NCBI GenBank assembly: GCA_027475525.1
Contig: JAMWFC010000124.1
Location: 186,001-250,000, forward strand
Origin: Macrolepiota albuminosa
Taxonomy: Eukaryota; Basidiomycota; Agaricomycetes; Agaricales; Agaricaceae
DNA: 64,000 nt
Reading direction: 5' to 3'
The notes under the pieces are model-generated. The model was not told the origin of the DNA. It searched no databases and saw nothing but the letters and a program-made list of their open reading frames with translations. Position 1 is the first letter of the stretch. Each line of letters starts with the position of its first letter. This document shows, one piece after another, positions 1-9,365 of this stretch. The position numbers were made by a program, and so were the translations under genes.

Positions 1-516
1 TCCTGCACCTCTGCCGGCGCCTACTTCTTCCAAATGCTTGTCCGATGCCAAGCTTCCTCCTCTCTCCACCATCCCTCACTTCAATTCTGCCGCAGATTGG
101 GGTCTCTGGTATAATCTGGTGATGGCCTTGATCGACCACATGGGCCTCAATGGCCATGTTTGTCCTCTTCCCTCGCCTGATGCTCTTTTTGATCCCACAT
201 GCAAGGTTGTCGTCGCTCCTCCCTCCCTCCTCATACCACCCAGGACACCTCTCAGGCTTATGAAGTTTTTTGGAAGAACAACAACGTATGTTCCTACATT
301 ATTACTGGTAAATTATCTGCCAAAATTTTCAATTCCCTTCCCCTGGCTCGGGGTGGACCTTACAATTTCCCTGTCCAAACTGCTCACAATCTTTTGGACT
401 TCCTTCGGAAACGCTATAGTGTTGGGAGTGCTGCTTCGGCTCAACACGTCAAGGCTTTGGTCTTCAATCTTCATTGTGCTCCGAACACCATTCCTTCTTA
501 TGTCCAGGCATGGCGC
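1..516 (+). pseudogene. Copia-A gag, 5' part (interrupted)
   Basis: This is the first half of a Ty1/copia capsid (gag) gene, open at the left window edge, so its 5' LTR lies outside. Reading frame 2 gives a proline-rich start and then a tryptophan-containing stretch (ADWGLWYNLVMALIDHMGLN) of the kind found at the start of copia capsids. The reading then moves to another frame near position 200 and continues to about 516, so at least one frameshift is present. The gene stops where the LTR of gypsy-B begins. The same capsid resumes at 8966, directly after the 4-bp target duplication GCGC. The family call rests on the pol domains downstream at 9600-13060, which are clearly copia. Confidence 0.7.
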
Positions 517-1426
517 TGTAGTACTTGGTTGCAAGTAGTACTGATAGTTCTGGGGCTTTCTTGAAGTCTTAGAAAGTGACCTCTAATCCACACTGGTGCT
601 TGATGATAAAAACTTGATGTATTGGGTGCTTCACAGAATATCAAATATCCTGATGGGCAGAAGAAGGTTCTCAATAAACTCCAGCCTAAGCAGTTCACTC
701 CCTGGGAACCACCGAGCCTTTGTCTACCAATAGACTTCCAATGAGAGGTGTTCAATAAACTCTAGCCTAAGTGATTCACTCCCTGGGAACCACCGAGCCT
801 TTGCCTATCAATTGCCTGGTTATTCTCTACTCTACTTGGACTATTTATACTAATTTTCCAGTGCACAGACCACCAGATCACATGACTTTTTGCTCTTGAC
901 CTCCCAGCATTCCTGACCTAATTTGTTGTTCCATTTTCCATTTTGGTGATGCATGTTTCAGTGCCACCATTCCATTCATCTCTTCCTTCCTCCATTCAAT
1001 GCATGTTTCAGTGCCACCATTCCATTCATCCCTCCCTTCCTCCATTCAATGCATGTGCCACCATTCTATTCATCTCTTTTGACATCCCTCCATGCTTCTT
1101 TCCCTTTCCCCTTTCAGTCATATCAAATTGGGGATTGTCAGATCAGATCTTGATCTAGATCATCACAATTTGATCCCCTTTTGTCACCTCTGCCAGCTCC
1201 CATGCTTCCCCTCCCCATAACAGTGGTTGGACTATTGTTGAGTTGATAGCTTGAGCTGGTCCCTGCCCTTTGTTCTGTACTGTCTGTGTATTTATTGGGG
1301 TGTTTTTGGAGATATAATTTGTTGAGACTGCTACCAGGAGGCTTACAGTTTTCAGCCCATAATTAAATGTTTATTTTGACTTCTGGTGCATGTTGTGTCC
1401 CTGACTGCTGGTACAGCATCGTATCA
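517..1426 (-). repeat. Gypsy-B 3' LTR
   Basis: This is the downstream LTR of the minus-strand element. It is bounded by TGTAGTACTT on the left and GTATCA on the right, and its sequence matches 8056-8965 wherever I compared them. It contains its own internal repeats: a 50-bp unit ending in ATGCATG at about 948-1060, rich in CCATTCATC, and a diverged unit of about 82 bp at 671-830. Confidence 0.92.
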
Positions 1427-1446
1427 TCTCCCCCCCACCAAATAAA
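1427..1446 (-). other. Gypsy-B polypurine tract
   Basis: Directly inside the 3' LTR, the minus strand reads a G-rich purine run (GGTGGGGGGGAGA) ending at the LTR boundary. This is the usual position and composition of the plus-strand priming site of LTR retrotransposons. It supports both the orientation and the LTR boundary. Confidence 0.75.
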
Positions 1447-1632
1447 GACTGTCCTCAGTCATTCACAGTTCCAGATTAGGTCAAGTCCCATTTCTTTGCC
1501 ACAATTTCAAAAGATATGTCCTGGCCTCCTGTAATGTTTTTGAGGTCCCTTTTGCATGTTGTTGCTGTCTCCCCCTTTCACTCCAAAAGCCCTTCAAACC
1601 CTCCTCTTTGGCCTATTCTCTTTCTTCTCTTC

Positions 1633-4600
1633 TTACTCCTCCCAGTCATCATGTAGATGCACACCCTGAAGGTACAGGTCCTCCTCCACCTGTCTCTCAT
1701 TCTTTTCCTCCCTTAGTTCTTGTAGTTTAGATGGTGTAATGTCAATCCATTCTTCAATACTAGTAGGCAGAGTGATTTGCTGCCTGGCCTTGTAAGGTAT
1801 AACCCTAAAGGCAGCCACCCTCTCTTGCCACACAGTACCATCCAACTCTGCCACTATGTAGTTCCCTCCTTTGGTCCTAGTCAACACCACCATAGGTCCC
1901 CAATAGCGAGCAGACATTTTCCCACTTAGAGATTTAGCTGCCACTATGTTTCTAACCAGTACTAAGTCTCTTGGTTTGAACTTGTACTCCTTGATAGAGG
2001 CTTCATTTTCCCTTGTGAAGTTCTCTGCCCATCTCAACTTCTCCTTGCTGACTCTAGCCCTCATTTCCTCCACATGCTGGTAGTGCTTTGCCAGTGCTTG
2101 AGCCCTTAAGCCAATTAAGTCTTCTGTAGATACTGGTCCATCAGGCCAGTCTATCAACCAAGTGGCTTCCACTAAGTCCAAGGGTAGTATAGGATGTGCT
2201 CCAGTTACTAAGAAGAATGGGGAGCACCCAAATCTCTTTCTAACTGTAATCCTGTCTGCCCACATTACATGCCAGAAGAACCAGTACCACTTGGTTCTGT
2301 CTTCACAGGCTTTATACAAGGCCTGCCTCACATCCCAATGTGGTCTCTCTATCCTCCCATTAGCTCTAGAATTATAGGGAGCAATAGTTATGCCCTGTAT
2401 CCCATACTTCTTAGATAGCCAATGTACCACTTTTGTGAACTGCCCAGCATTATCTGTTACAATGGTGCTTATACAGCCCCATCTACAGATCACTTCTTCA
2501 AACAACCACTGCCCAATCAACTTGTGGTTATCCTTCTTCAAAGGTCTACCCTCCATCCATGAGGTTAAAGCACACCTCCCATGTACAATATACTTGCACC
2601 CATTTGAACTTGGTGTCATATGCATGGTATCCAAGTGTATGGTTTCAAATATACTGGGAGTATAGGCTACCACAGGCTGCCTGCATACTGCAACTTTCTG
2701 CCTAACTTGGCAAGCATGACAAGTGTCTATATACCACTTTACATCAGCCTCCATTTCTGGCCACCAAAACCTCTCCTCCAGTAAAGCCTTAGTTGCAAAG
2801 GTCCCTCTGTGACCAAGTGCATCATGAGCAGACTTTAGCATATACATTCTCCTGTCCTTCTCTATGACTAGCTTGTGCTTCCCCTCTTCTCCTCTCTTGT
2901 AAAACCTTCCCTTGAGATCAAAGAAGAACTGCCTTGCAAATCTAAGGAATTGACCTTCTTTCACCTCTCTGGGTACCTTTCCAGGATGCCTAAGCCAGTC
3001 CTGTACTAGGGGTAAGAGGTTATCTAAGGCTTTCCCCTTCTCAGTTCTCCTCTCTTCTTGGTACTCTTCTATAGTAGAGGCAGAGGGCCTTTCTGGCAGC
3101 AAGAGTGTAGATAAAGTTAAGACTGCTACTGGATTCAGTGTAGTCCCTGCTTTAGTACTCTGCTCTTGTAAGCCTAAGGCTATCCCTTGCTCTCTGTCTT
3201 TACCCAATCTCACTTCTTCCTGTACATCTTCTGGAGTGACTGCTAACAAGTAGCCTCCTCTTGTATCAATCTCATCCATGAAGTCCTCTAACTTGAGGGG
3301 CACATGTTCCTCCCAGCCAGGTACTTTGTTAATCTCATCTGGATACTCAAAGGACATTGGCTTTGGATCATCCAGTAAAGATGAGTCCACAGGAGGATAC
3401 TCTTCATCTCCTGGTTGCTTCTCCCTGCGAGATAGACCATCCATACTGAAAGTCTTTCCTGGCACATGCCTCAAGGTGAAGTGATACATAAGTACAGCTT
3501 CTACCCAGCGCATTATAGTAGCATTAGGTCCTATTCCTGGGTTGCTCAGCATGCCCTTGAGGTATTTAGCATCACTCTCAATGATAAGCTTTCTGCACCC
3601 TAGTAACCAATAGCTGCTAACTTGTAATGCCCTCATAAGACCATACAGCTCTCTCTTAGGTTGTGAAAACCTAGCCTCCCTCTCATTCAAGGTAATGGAC
3701 CCCAGTCTAGCACAAGTCCTCTGTTTTGGATTTGTACTGTCTTCTTGGAAGATCCCAAACCCAACAGCCATCCAAGAAGTGTCTACTGCCAAGATGACAG
3801 CTCCTTCAGACTCATAGTCTATAGGTCTTAGAGCTGCACAACTTGCTAACCTCCTCTTCATCTCCTTCATGGCCTCCTTCTGTTCTTCCTCCCAGACAAA
3901 AGCCACATCATCCTTAGTGAGCCTATTGATAGGCTCTGAGATCTTGGCATAGTCCTGGATGAACATCCTGAAGGTACCACAAGTTCCCAAGAACTTCCTA
4001 ACCTCAGAGACATTGCGGCAGTCTCCCCAACTCATGACCACTGCATATCTCTTTGTCTCTGGCTTGCGCCCCTCATAAGAACACAGGTGTCCTACTACAG
4101 TGATTTCATCTGCACATAGCACAGACTTAGTCCCTGAGAAGGTTCCTCCAGCATACTTGATGCGCTGAACAACTCTATTGACATTGTTCAGGTGCTCCCA
4201 TACAAAGCGCCTAATCCCTTGATTCTCTGCAATAGTCTCATACCCTCCTCCTTCCAACTCATACCTAGTCTCAGGTCCTCTTATTGGAACATCATCAATA
4301 TAAGGCCAAGTGACATGAGGTATCTCATCCTGCAAGATATAAGTAACATCATCATGGAAGATGGGAACTGAATTAGTCCATCCCATTGGCAATGTCACCA
4401 ATCTCAGAGCTCCATAAGGTGTCTGAAAGGTGGTATAGTCTCTAGACTTAGGGTCCAAAGTCCTTTCATCATATCCAACATAGAGGTCACACATCCCACC
4501 ACATGCTCTTCCAGCAAAGTGGTTGGCCAGTTCTTCTGTAGCAGGAGGTACTCCAGAATGAGCTATAGTGACTTTGTTTAGGGGTTCTAAACTGTGCACA

Positions 4601-5367
4601 AGCCTTAGACTTTTCCCATCCTTCTTCAGAACAGCAAACCATTGTGATCTATATGAGGAGTTTGACCTCTCATAAACCCCTGCTTCCAACTTCCTCTTAA
4701 TCTCCTTGCACAGGTCATTGTACTTCCCAGGAGGTATGGGTCTGTTTTTCAACACCCAAGGCTGGTGAGGTACTACTGGCATAACAACAGGTGGGAAGTA
4801 TTCCTCTTTGAACTTCCCCTTCTGACTGTCATTCCATGCAAAGGCCTCATTCTGCTGCATCATCAGCTGGTGCAGCAACTTCCTCTCTTCTGGCCATAGA
4901 AACTCTCCTTCATGTGCTTGGTCAATAATCTGCTTGCACTCCTCTGTGTACCTCCCAGTAGGTCTGAATTCAGGTGGATGTGGACTCAAAGGTGGCATAT
5001 CCTTTAAAGGATCACCAGTAATATTCCTCTCTATCCTGAACTCCTCTGGTGTAGTACCCAACACAGGTCTAACTTTCTTGGCAACAGGCTTATATTTCCC
5101 AAACACTTGTACAGTTTCCTCCTGGCTTTTCTCCCCCCCACTCTTTAACTCTTCAGGTAGGTAGCCTAGCTCTCCATTCAGGTAAGCTCCCAGCAACTGC
5201 CCTGTCCTTTCTCCTTCTCCTCCAGTAGCATGGTAAGCAGCCAAGTACACATCTCTGAGTTCTTGCTGCTCAAAACTCTTCTCCTTGACACAGTACCCCT
5301 TGATCCAGAAACCTTCCTCCTCACTCCCCTCTATCATTACTGCAGCCTCTCCTTGATCTGGAATCAA
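1633..5367 (-). CDS. Gypsy-B pol: reverse transcriptase, RNase H, integrase
   Basis: The 1244-codon frame encodes the replication and integration enzymes of gypsy-B. Reverse transcriptase is recognised by LKKDGKSLRLVH near residue 249 and the catalytic YIDD near residue 355. RNase H follows (AVDTSW near 527). The integrase zinc-binding segment (HDALGH and CHAC, about 850-885) is followed by the D, D and E catalytic positions in HLDTMH, VTDNAGQF and the NGRIER region (about 910-1005). No chromodomain is visible at the C-terminus. The first codon of the frame is TTG, overlapping the protease TGA as TTGA, so translation probably reaches it by reinitiation or frameshifting rather than at an independent start. 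The frame has no internal stop. Confidence 0.9.
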   Translation of the reverse strand: MIPDQGEAAVMIEGSEEEGFWIKGYCVKEKSFEQQELRDVYLAAYHATGGEGERTGQLLGAYLNGELGYLPEELKSGGEKSQEETVQVFGKYKPVAKKVRPVLGTTPEEFRIERNITGDPLKDMPPLSPHPPEFRPTGRYTEECKQIIDQAHEGEFLWPEERKLLHQLMMQQNEAFAWNDSQKGKFKEEYFPPVVMPVVPHQPWVLKNRPIPPGKYNDLCKEIKRKLEAGVYERSNSSYRSQWFAVLKKDGKSLRLVHSLEPLNKVTIAHSGVPPATEELANHFAGRACGGMCDLYVGYDERTLDPKSRDYTTFQTPYGALRLVTLPMGWTNSVPIFHDDVTYILQDEIPHVTWPYIDDVPIRGPETRYELEGGGYETIAENQGIRRFVWEHLNNVNRVVQRIKYAGGTFSGTKSVLCADEITVVGHLCSYEGRKPETKRYAVVMSWGDCRNVSEVRKFLGTCGTFRMFIQDYAKISEPINRLTKDDVAFVWEEEQKEAMKEMKRRLASCAALRPIDYESEGAVILAVDTSWMAVGFGIFQEDSTNPKQRTCARLGSITLNEREARFSQPKRELYGLMRALQVSSYWLLGCRKLIIESDAKYLKGMLSNPGIGPNATIMRWVEAVLMYHFTLRHVPGKTFSMDGLSRREKQPGDEEYPPVDSSLLDDPKPMSFEYPDEINKVPGWEEHVPLKLEDFMDEIDTRGGYLLAVTPEDVQEEVRLGKDREQGIALGLQEQSTKAGTTLNPVAVLTLSTLLLPERPSASTIEEYQEERRTEKGKALDNLLPLVQDWLRHPGKVPREVKEGQFLRFARQFFFDLKGRFYKRGEEGKHKLVIEKDRRMYMLKSAHDALGHRGTFATKALLEERFWWPEMEADVKWYIDTCHACQVRQKVAVCRQPVVAYTPSIFETIHLDTMHMTPSSNGCKYIVHGRCALTSWMEGRPLKKDNHKLIGQWLFEEVICRWGCISTIVTDNAGQFTKVVHWLSKKYGIQGITIAPYNSRANGRIERPHWDVRQALYKACEDRTKWYWFFWHVMWADRITVRKRFGCSPFFLVTGAHPILPLDLVEATWLIDWPDGPVSTEDLIGLRAQALAKHYQHVEEMRARVSKEKLRWAENFTRENEASIKEYKFKPRDLVLVRNIVAAKSLSGKMSARYWGPMVVLTRTKGGNYIVAELDGTVWQERVAAFRVIPYKARQQITLPTSIEEWIDITPSKLQELREEKNERQVEEDLYLQGVHLHDDWEE

Positions 5368-6368
5368 CTCCTCAAGGCTGAAGCTTTTCCCAACTCCTCT
5401 TGGTTGCCACTAGAGGGTGCCTTGCCCCTCTCATAAGTGGGTAGTGCAGTCCTCTTCCCAGTATTAGGATCCCTGATAGTGATAATTGCACTACCATCCT
5501 TCAGATTCTGCACATTACTCTCAGTGGCTGTATCAAATGGCCTCCCCAGTAATACGGTATATGCAGGTTTCTCAAATATATGCACTTGCAAGTATATTGT
5601 GAAACCCTCAGCAAACTTGAAGGGCACATTCTTGGCCATCCCCAAAGACTCATTAACCTGTTGATTGGCACTCTCCATGCGCAACCTTATATCAGGATCC
5701 CAAGTCAATCTCAAACTTAGTGCCTTGTCCAAAGCCATGCACACAATCTGAGACCCACTATCCAATATAGCCTCCACCTTAGCTTGGTCATTCACACTAG
5801 GGTACAGAGACCTCAACACTTGTAAGTCTCTGGCCACATAGACCACTTCTGGCCTATTCCCTGGTGGAAGCTGTTCCAAGAAGGTAGCCACACAATCCTC
5901 ATGAACCACTGATCCCTTTGGAATCCCCTCTTCTTCACTCTGAGAAATATGGTACCCTGGTTGAGGCAAGTCATCTATGTTGACCTGGCCCATTACAGAA
6001 GCACTTCTATCCTCTTGTGCAAAGACCTTGGCTGCTGTCCACTTGGTAGCACCTTCTCTCCTTCTCCAAGTCTTCTCCAGAGCCTCCTGTAAGGCTGGCA
6101 CCTTCAACAATTCCCTTGTAGAAATTGTCACCTCATTATCCAATATTTTGTTGACAATCTCATCCTCCCTTCTCTGCCAAACTCTGGGCTGGTACAGCTC
6201 TTTCTTGTCATTTTGAAATTTTACTATCTTCTCTCCATTGACAGCAGGCACCTGCTCAAAGGGCAGGTTCCCTTTGCCTACTTCTATAACTCCCCTTTGC
6301 CTTTTCAGATCACTCTCAGGTGGTAGTGGTGTCCTCAATTCAGGCTGGACCCTTCCATCTGCCACCAT
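5364..6368 (-). CDS. Gypsy-B aspartic protease ORF
   Basis: This 334-codon frame lies between gag and pol and opens with ATG. It carries a retropepsin-like domain: the active-site motif DSGS lies near residue 203 and the flap-side LLGRPF near residue 272, about the spacing expected in a retroviral-type protease monomer. The roughly 190 residues before it are charged and not recognised. Its ATG is 11 nt past the gag stop and in a different frame, and its TGA overlaps the pol frame by 4 nt. A separate protease frame is less common than a gag-pro or pro-pol fusion; reinitiation or frameshifting would be needed to make it. Confidence 0.85.
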   Translation of the reverse strand: MVADGRVQPELRTPLPPESDLKRQRGVIEVGKGNLPFEQVPAVNGEKIVKFQNDKKELYQPRVWQRREDEIVNKILDNEVTISTRELLKVPALQEALEKTWRRREGATKWTAAKVFAQEDRSASVMGQVNIDDLPQPGYHISQSEEEGIPKGSVVHEDCVATFLEQLPPGNRPEVVYVARDLQVLRSLYPSVNDQAKVEAILDSGSQIVCMALDKALSLRLTWDPDIRLRMESANQQVNESLGMAKNVPFKFAEGFTIYLQVHIFEKPAYTVLLGRPFDTATESNVQNLKDGSAIITIRDPNTGKRTALPTYERGKAPSSGNQEELGKASALRS

Positions 6369-6379
6369 CCTTGAGTTCT

Positions 6380-7819
6380 CTAAAAACCCTCCTGCTTCTG
6401 CTGGGTGTTCTTCTCATAAGTCTGACTCCTAGTAGTTATCATCAGACTTGCCACCAAGCTCTGCAGCTCCTCTATCTTCTTCTCCAAATCCTCTTTCTCC
6501 TTGGGCACTGCCTGTACATAGGTAGACACACTAGGCACCACAGTGACTGGTTCCTCTACCCATCCATAGAAGGCAGCAGCCTTAGAGTCCATGATAGTGT
6601 TGACCCTCTCTTTTGGAGACACATTAGGTGGACTCCTGGGAATGGGATCCCCAGAAGGTAGCCTAGGCCTGCCTTCAAAAAGAATAAGCTTGCCCTCTTG
6701 GACTTGAGCCCTGAGGTATTCACAGTCATTGGTCCTGTGTCCCAACTCCCAACAATGATAACAGTTTATTCCTGCTGCTGAACTGTTGCCTCCTGGAAAC
6801 TGGACAGTCTGTAAGGCCTGAGCAGGCATCCCCATCCTATTCTGCAGACTTCCCTGCATGGGAACCTGGCTCTTTGCCTTCCACTCATTGTTCATGGTCT
6901 GCATGAACCCCCTCAGACTGCTCATCTCCTTCCCCAGAGCCATGACTCCATCCTGGAGGTTAGCTAACCTCCCCTCAGTCTCCAAATCTGGCTCTTGCTT
7001 GACCTTGATCACCCCTGGGACCTTCTCCTGTGGACTGTCATTGTCCCTGAATGAGGTTCCAGAATCAACCAAAATAGCCACCACATTGATGATTTCCTTC
7101 AGATCATATCTATCATCCTTGTGTCTCCTCCTGGTTATGTCACTATAATGACCATATTTTTGCAAGGCCTGAGCCAGTATAAGTTCCCTGAAGGCTGGGA
7201 TGAAGCACTTAGTGAACTTCTCAACCAGTGCCCCATTTCCAAGCACCCCCTTCAACTTCTTGGCTTCAGCCCTAAACTTCCTGACCAGTGCATGGATCTC
7301 TTCTGTGTCATTCTGTCCCAACCTTGCATGCTCTCTACAGATCCTGTCAAGTACTGCCACACTCCCCTCATCAGAGATTGCCTCTGGGTAGGAATCTTGG
7401 ACCTCCTTGACAAAGACCTCCCAACTTGACTCATCACTAAAACTGTCCAATCCCCTCCACTCACTGTCTGTCTCTGCATCCACATACTCTGTCACCCTCT
7501 CCTTTCTCTCCTCAGCATCATTAATCCCTGCAGCCTTGAAGAGACTCTCCATCTTTCTGAGGAAGCGCCTGACTTCAGTGGGCTGTGTGTGGGTGAACCT
7601 AGGTGCATCTCTGCTTGTAGACAGAGGCAATTTTTGTCTTGTAACTTCTGGCATATTTGATAGATTTGTACTTGAAATTTTGATAGTTTTGGATGTTGCT
7701 TTTCTGCTTGATCTCAAGACTTGTTCAGGGTCCCCAACACTATTGAGTGTTGTGGTCTTGCTGCTCCTAGTAGTGGGCTTGTGTGCTTGCTCCCTAGGAC
7801 TGACCTTTTGCTTGGGCAC
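6380..7819 (-). CDS. Gypsy-B gag (capsid and nucleocapsid)
   Basis: The 479-codon frame begins with ATG and encodes the structural protein that packages element RNA. The central region (about residues 80-260) is helical and charged, as in gypsy capsids. One zinc knuckle of the form CX2CX4HX4C (CYHCWELGHRTNDC) lies near residues 351-364. A predicted coiled segment rich in K and E follows near residue 445 (KEKEDLEKKIEELQ). The 5' leader between this start and the LTR contains one of the 77-bp duplications but the coding frame is clean. It is the first of three consecutive frames read on the minus strand. Confidence 0.9.
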   Translation of the reverse strand: MPKQKVSPREQAHKPTTRSSKTTTLNSVGDPEQVLRSSRKATSKTIKISSTNLSNMPEVTRQKLPLSTSRDAPRFTHTQPTEVRRFLRKMESLFKAAGINDAEERKERVTEYVDAETDSEWRGLDSFSDESSWEVFVKEVQDSYPEAISDEGSVAVLDRICREHARLGQNDTEEIHALVRKFRAEAKKLKGVLGNGALVEKFTKCFIPAFRELILAQALQKYGHYSDITRRRHKDDRYDLKEIINVVAILVDSGTSFRDNDSPQEKVPGVIKVKQEPDLETEGRLANLQDGVMALGKEMSSLRGFMQTMNNEWKAKSQVPMQGSLQNRMGMPAQALQTVQFPGGNSSAAGINCYHCWELGHRTNDCEYLRAQVQEGKLILFEGRPRLPSGDPIPRSPPNVSPKERVNTIMDSKAAAFYGWVEEPVTVVPSVSTYVQAVPKEKEDLEKKIEELQSLVASLMITTRSQTYEKNTQQKQEGF

Positions 7820-7889
7820 TGTCCTCTTTAGCTTCTCTGGGGTAGACCCTCTTGGTGCAAATGAAATCTTGAATTAAGCTTGAGGTGAA

Positions 7890-8043
7890 CCTGACTTGCT
7901 GGTCCACAAATGAACTTGATGACAGTGTTTCTTGTTGGTAAACTTTCTAAGCCAAAGCCCCTCGCACCTGACTTGCTGGTCCACAAATGAACTTGATGAC
8001 AGTGTTTCTTGTTGGTAAACTTTCTAAGCCAAAGCCCCTCGCA
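7890..8043. repeat. 77-bp direct duplication, seam 1
   Basis: Positions 7890-7966 and 7967-8043 are the same 77 bases, head to tail. The pair lies in the leader of gypsy-B between the LTR and gag and touches no coding frame. Thirteen places in the window share this period, so an unmerged contig overlap is more likely than a real tandem repeat. Confidence 0.9.
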
Positions 8044-8055
8044 GTGGGCTCCAGA
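8037..8055 (-). other. Gypsy-B candidate primer-binding site
   Basis: On the minus strand, two bases inside the 5' LTR, the sequence reads TGGAGCCCACTGCGAGG. It starts with TGG, as expected for a site pairing with the CCA end of a tRNA primer. I cannot assign the tRNA without a tRNA set from the same genome. Confidence 0.5.
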
Positions 8056-8965
8056 TGTAGTACTTGGTTGCAAGTAGTACTGATAGTTCTGGGGCTTTCT
8101 TGAAGTCTTAGAAAGTGACCTCTAATCCACACTGGTGCTTGATGATAAAAACTTGATGTATTGGGTGCTTCACAGAATATCAAATATCCTGATGGGCAGA
8201 AGAAGGTTCTCAATAAACTCCAGCCTAAGCAGTTCACTCCCTGGGAACCACCGAGCCTTTGTCTACCAATAGACTTCCAATGAGAGGTGTTCAATAAACT
8301 CTAGCCTAAGTGATTCACTCCCTGGGAACCACCGAGCCTTTGCCTATCAATTGCCTGGTTATTCTCTACTCTACTTGGACTATTTATACTAATTTTCCAG
8401 TGCACAGACCACCAGATCACATGACTTTTTGCTCTTGACCTCCCAGCATTCCTGACCTAATTTGTTGTTCCATTTTCCATTTTGGTGATGCATGTTTCAG
8501 TGCCACCATTCCATTCATCTCTTCCTTCCTCCATTCAATGCATGTTTCAGTGCCACCATTCCATTCATCCCTCCCTTCCTCCATTCAATGCATGTGCCAC
8601 CATTCTATTCATCTCTTTTGACATCCCTCCATGCTTCTTTCCCTTTCCCCTTTCAGTCATATCAAATTGGGGATTGTCAGATCAGATCTTGATCTAGATC
8701 ATCACAATTTGATCCCCTTTTGTCACCTCTGCCAGCTCCCATGCTTCCCCTCCCCATAACAGTGGTTGGACTATTGTTGAGTTGATAGCTTGAGCTGGTC
8801 CCTGCCCTTTGTTCTGTACTGTCTGTGTATTTATTGGGGTGTTTTTGGAGATATAATTTGTTGAGACTGCTACCAGGAGGCTTACAGTTTTCAGCCCATA
8901 ATTAAATGTTTATTTTGACTTCTGGTGCATGTTGTGTCCCTGACTGCTGGTACAGCATCGTATCA
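8056..8965 (-). repeat. Gypsy-B 5' LTR
   Basis: This is the upstream LTR in element orientation: 910 bp, TG to CA, equal in length to 517-1426 and apparently identical. It should hold the promoter that drives the minus-strand transcript. The 4 bases to its right (8966-8969, GCGC) repeat the 4 bases left of 517. Confidence 0.92.
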
Positions 8966-9365
8966 GCGCATTGCTGTGAATCAGCTTTCACAGACCCCTT
9001 GGGACTTCACAGCATATGAGAAAATTCAGAAATTCATGGATGGCATTCCTAATCACCGCACCTTCACATTCTTATGTGAGGAAGTTTGTCAGTCTTGGAT
9101 CAACAGTCCAGGGGGTTCATTTGATTTTTACTCTCTGGCGGACACCATCCTTGAGACCAACATTGATGTCTGCTGTTGTTTGCATACCACGGGTTCTCAT
9201 TCCACCAAATCTTCAACTGTTCAGGCTTCTCAACGACTATCCGTTCCTTTGATTTCATCTACTCCTTTGACTACGACCACGCACCAGTCTTTCTCATCAG
9301 ATGTCTTACCTCCCCATCGCACACATGGACCCAATCCATCTCGGGACTCCGTCTCTTGCCCATGA
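8966..9365 (+). pseudogene. Copia-A gag, 3' part
   Basis: The copia capsid reading resumes here in frame with the part that ends at 516 (WR then IAVNQLSQTPWDF after removal of gypsy-B and one copy of GCGC). It contains the helix-rich capsid end (about 8970-9130) and a serine/threonine-rich linker, and stops with TGA at about 9363. No CCHC zinc knuckle is visible before the protease, which is unusual for copia gag and may reflect decay. Confidence 0.7.

Larger units (their letters stand above)
517..8965 (-). mobile_element. Gypsy-B, complete LTR retrotransposon
   Basis: A complete Ty3/gypsy-type element lies on the minus strand. Two 910-bp LTRs (517-1426 and 8056-8965) begin TG and end CA and look identical. 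The flanks carry a 4-bp duplication GCGC (513-516 and 8966-8969). Reading the minus strand, the order is LTR, a candidate primer site just inside 8056, gag, protease, reverse transcriptase with RNase H and integrase, a purine tract, LTR. All three frames are uninterrupted. Identical LTRs and open frames indicate a recent insertion that may still be functional. The internal region is extremely poor in CpG; I see none between 2041 and 2640. The integrase C-terminus shows no chromodomain. Confidence 0.92.

Noticed and set aside
943..1158. Small ORFs repeated at 943-1158 and 8482-8697
   Set aside because: They lie within the two LTRs of gypsy-B and arise from the 50-bp CCATTCATC repeat; there is no sign of a protein.
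7890..8043. A true minisatellite in the gypsy-B leader
   Set aside because: The same 77-bp period appears at twelve other unrelated places, so an assembly seam explains it better.
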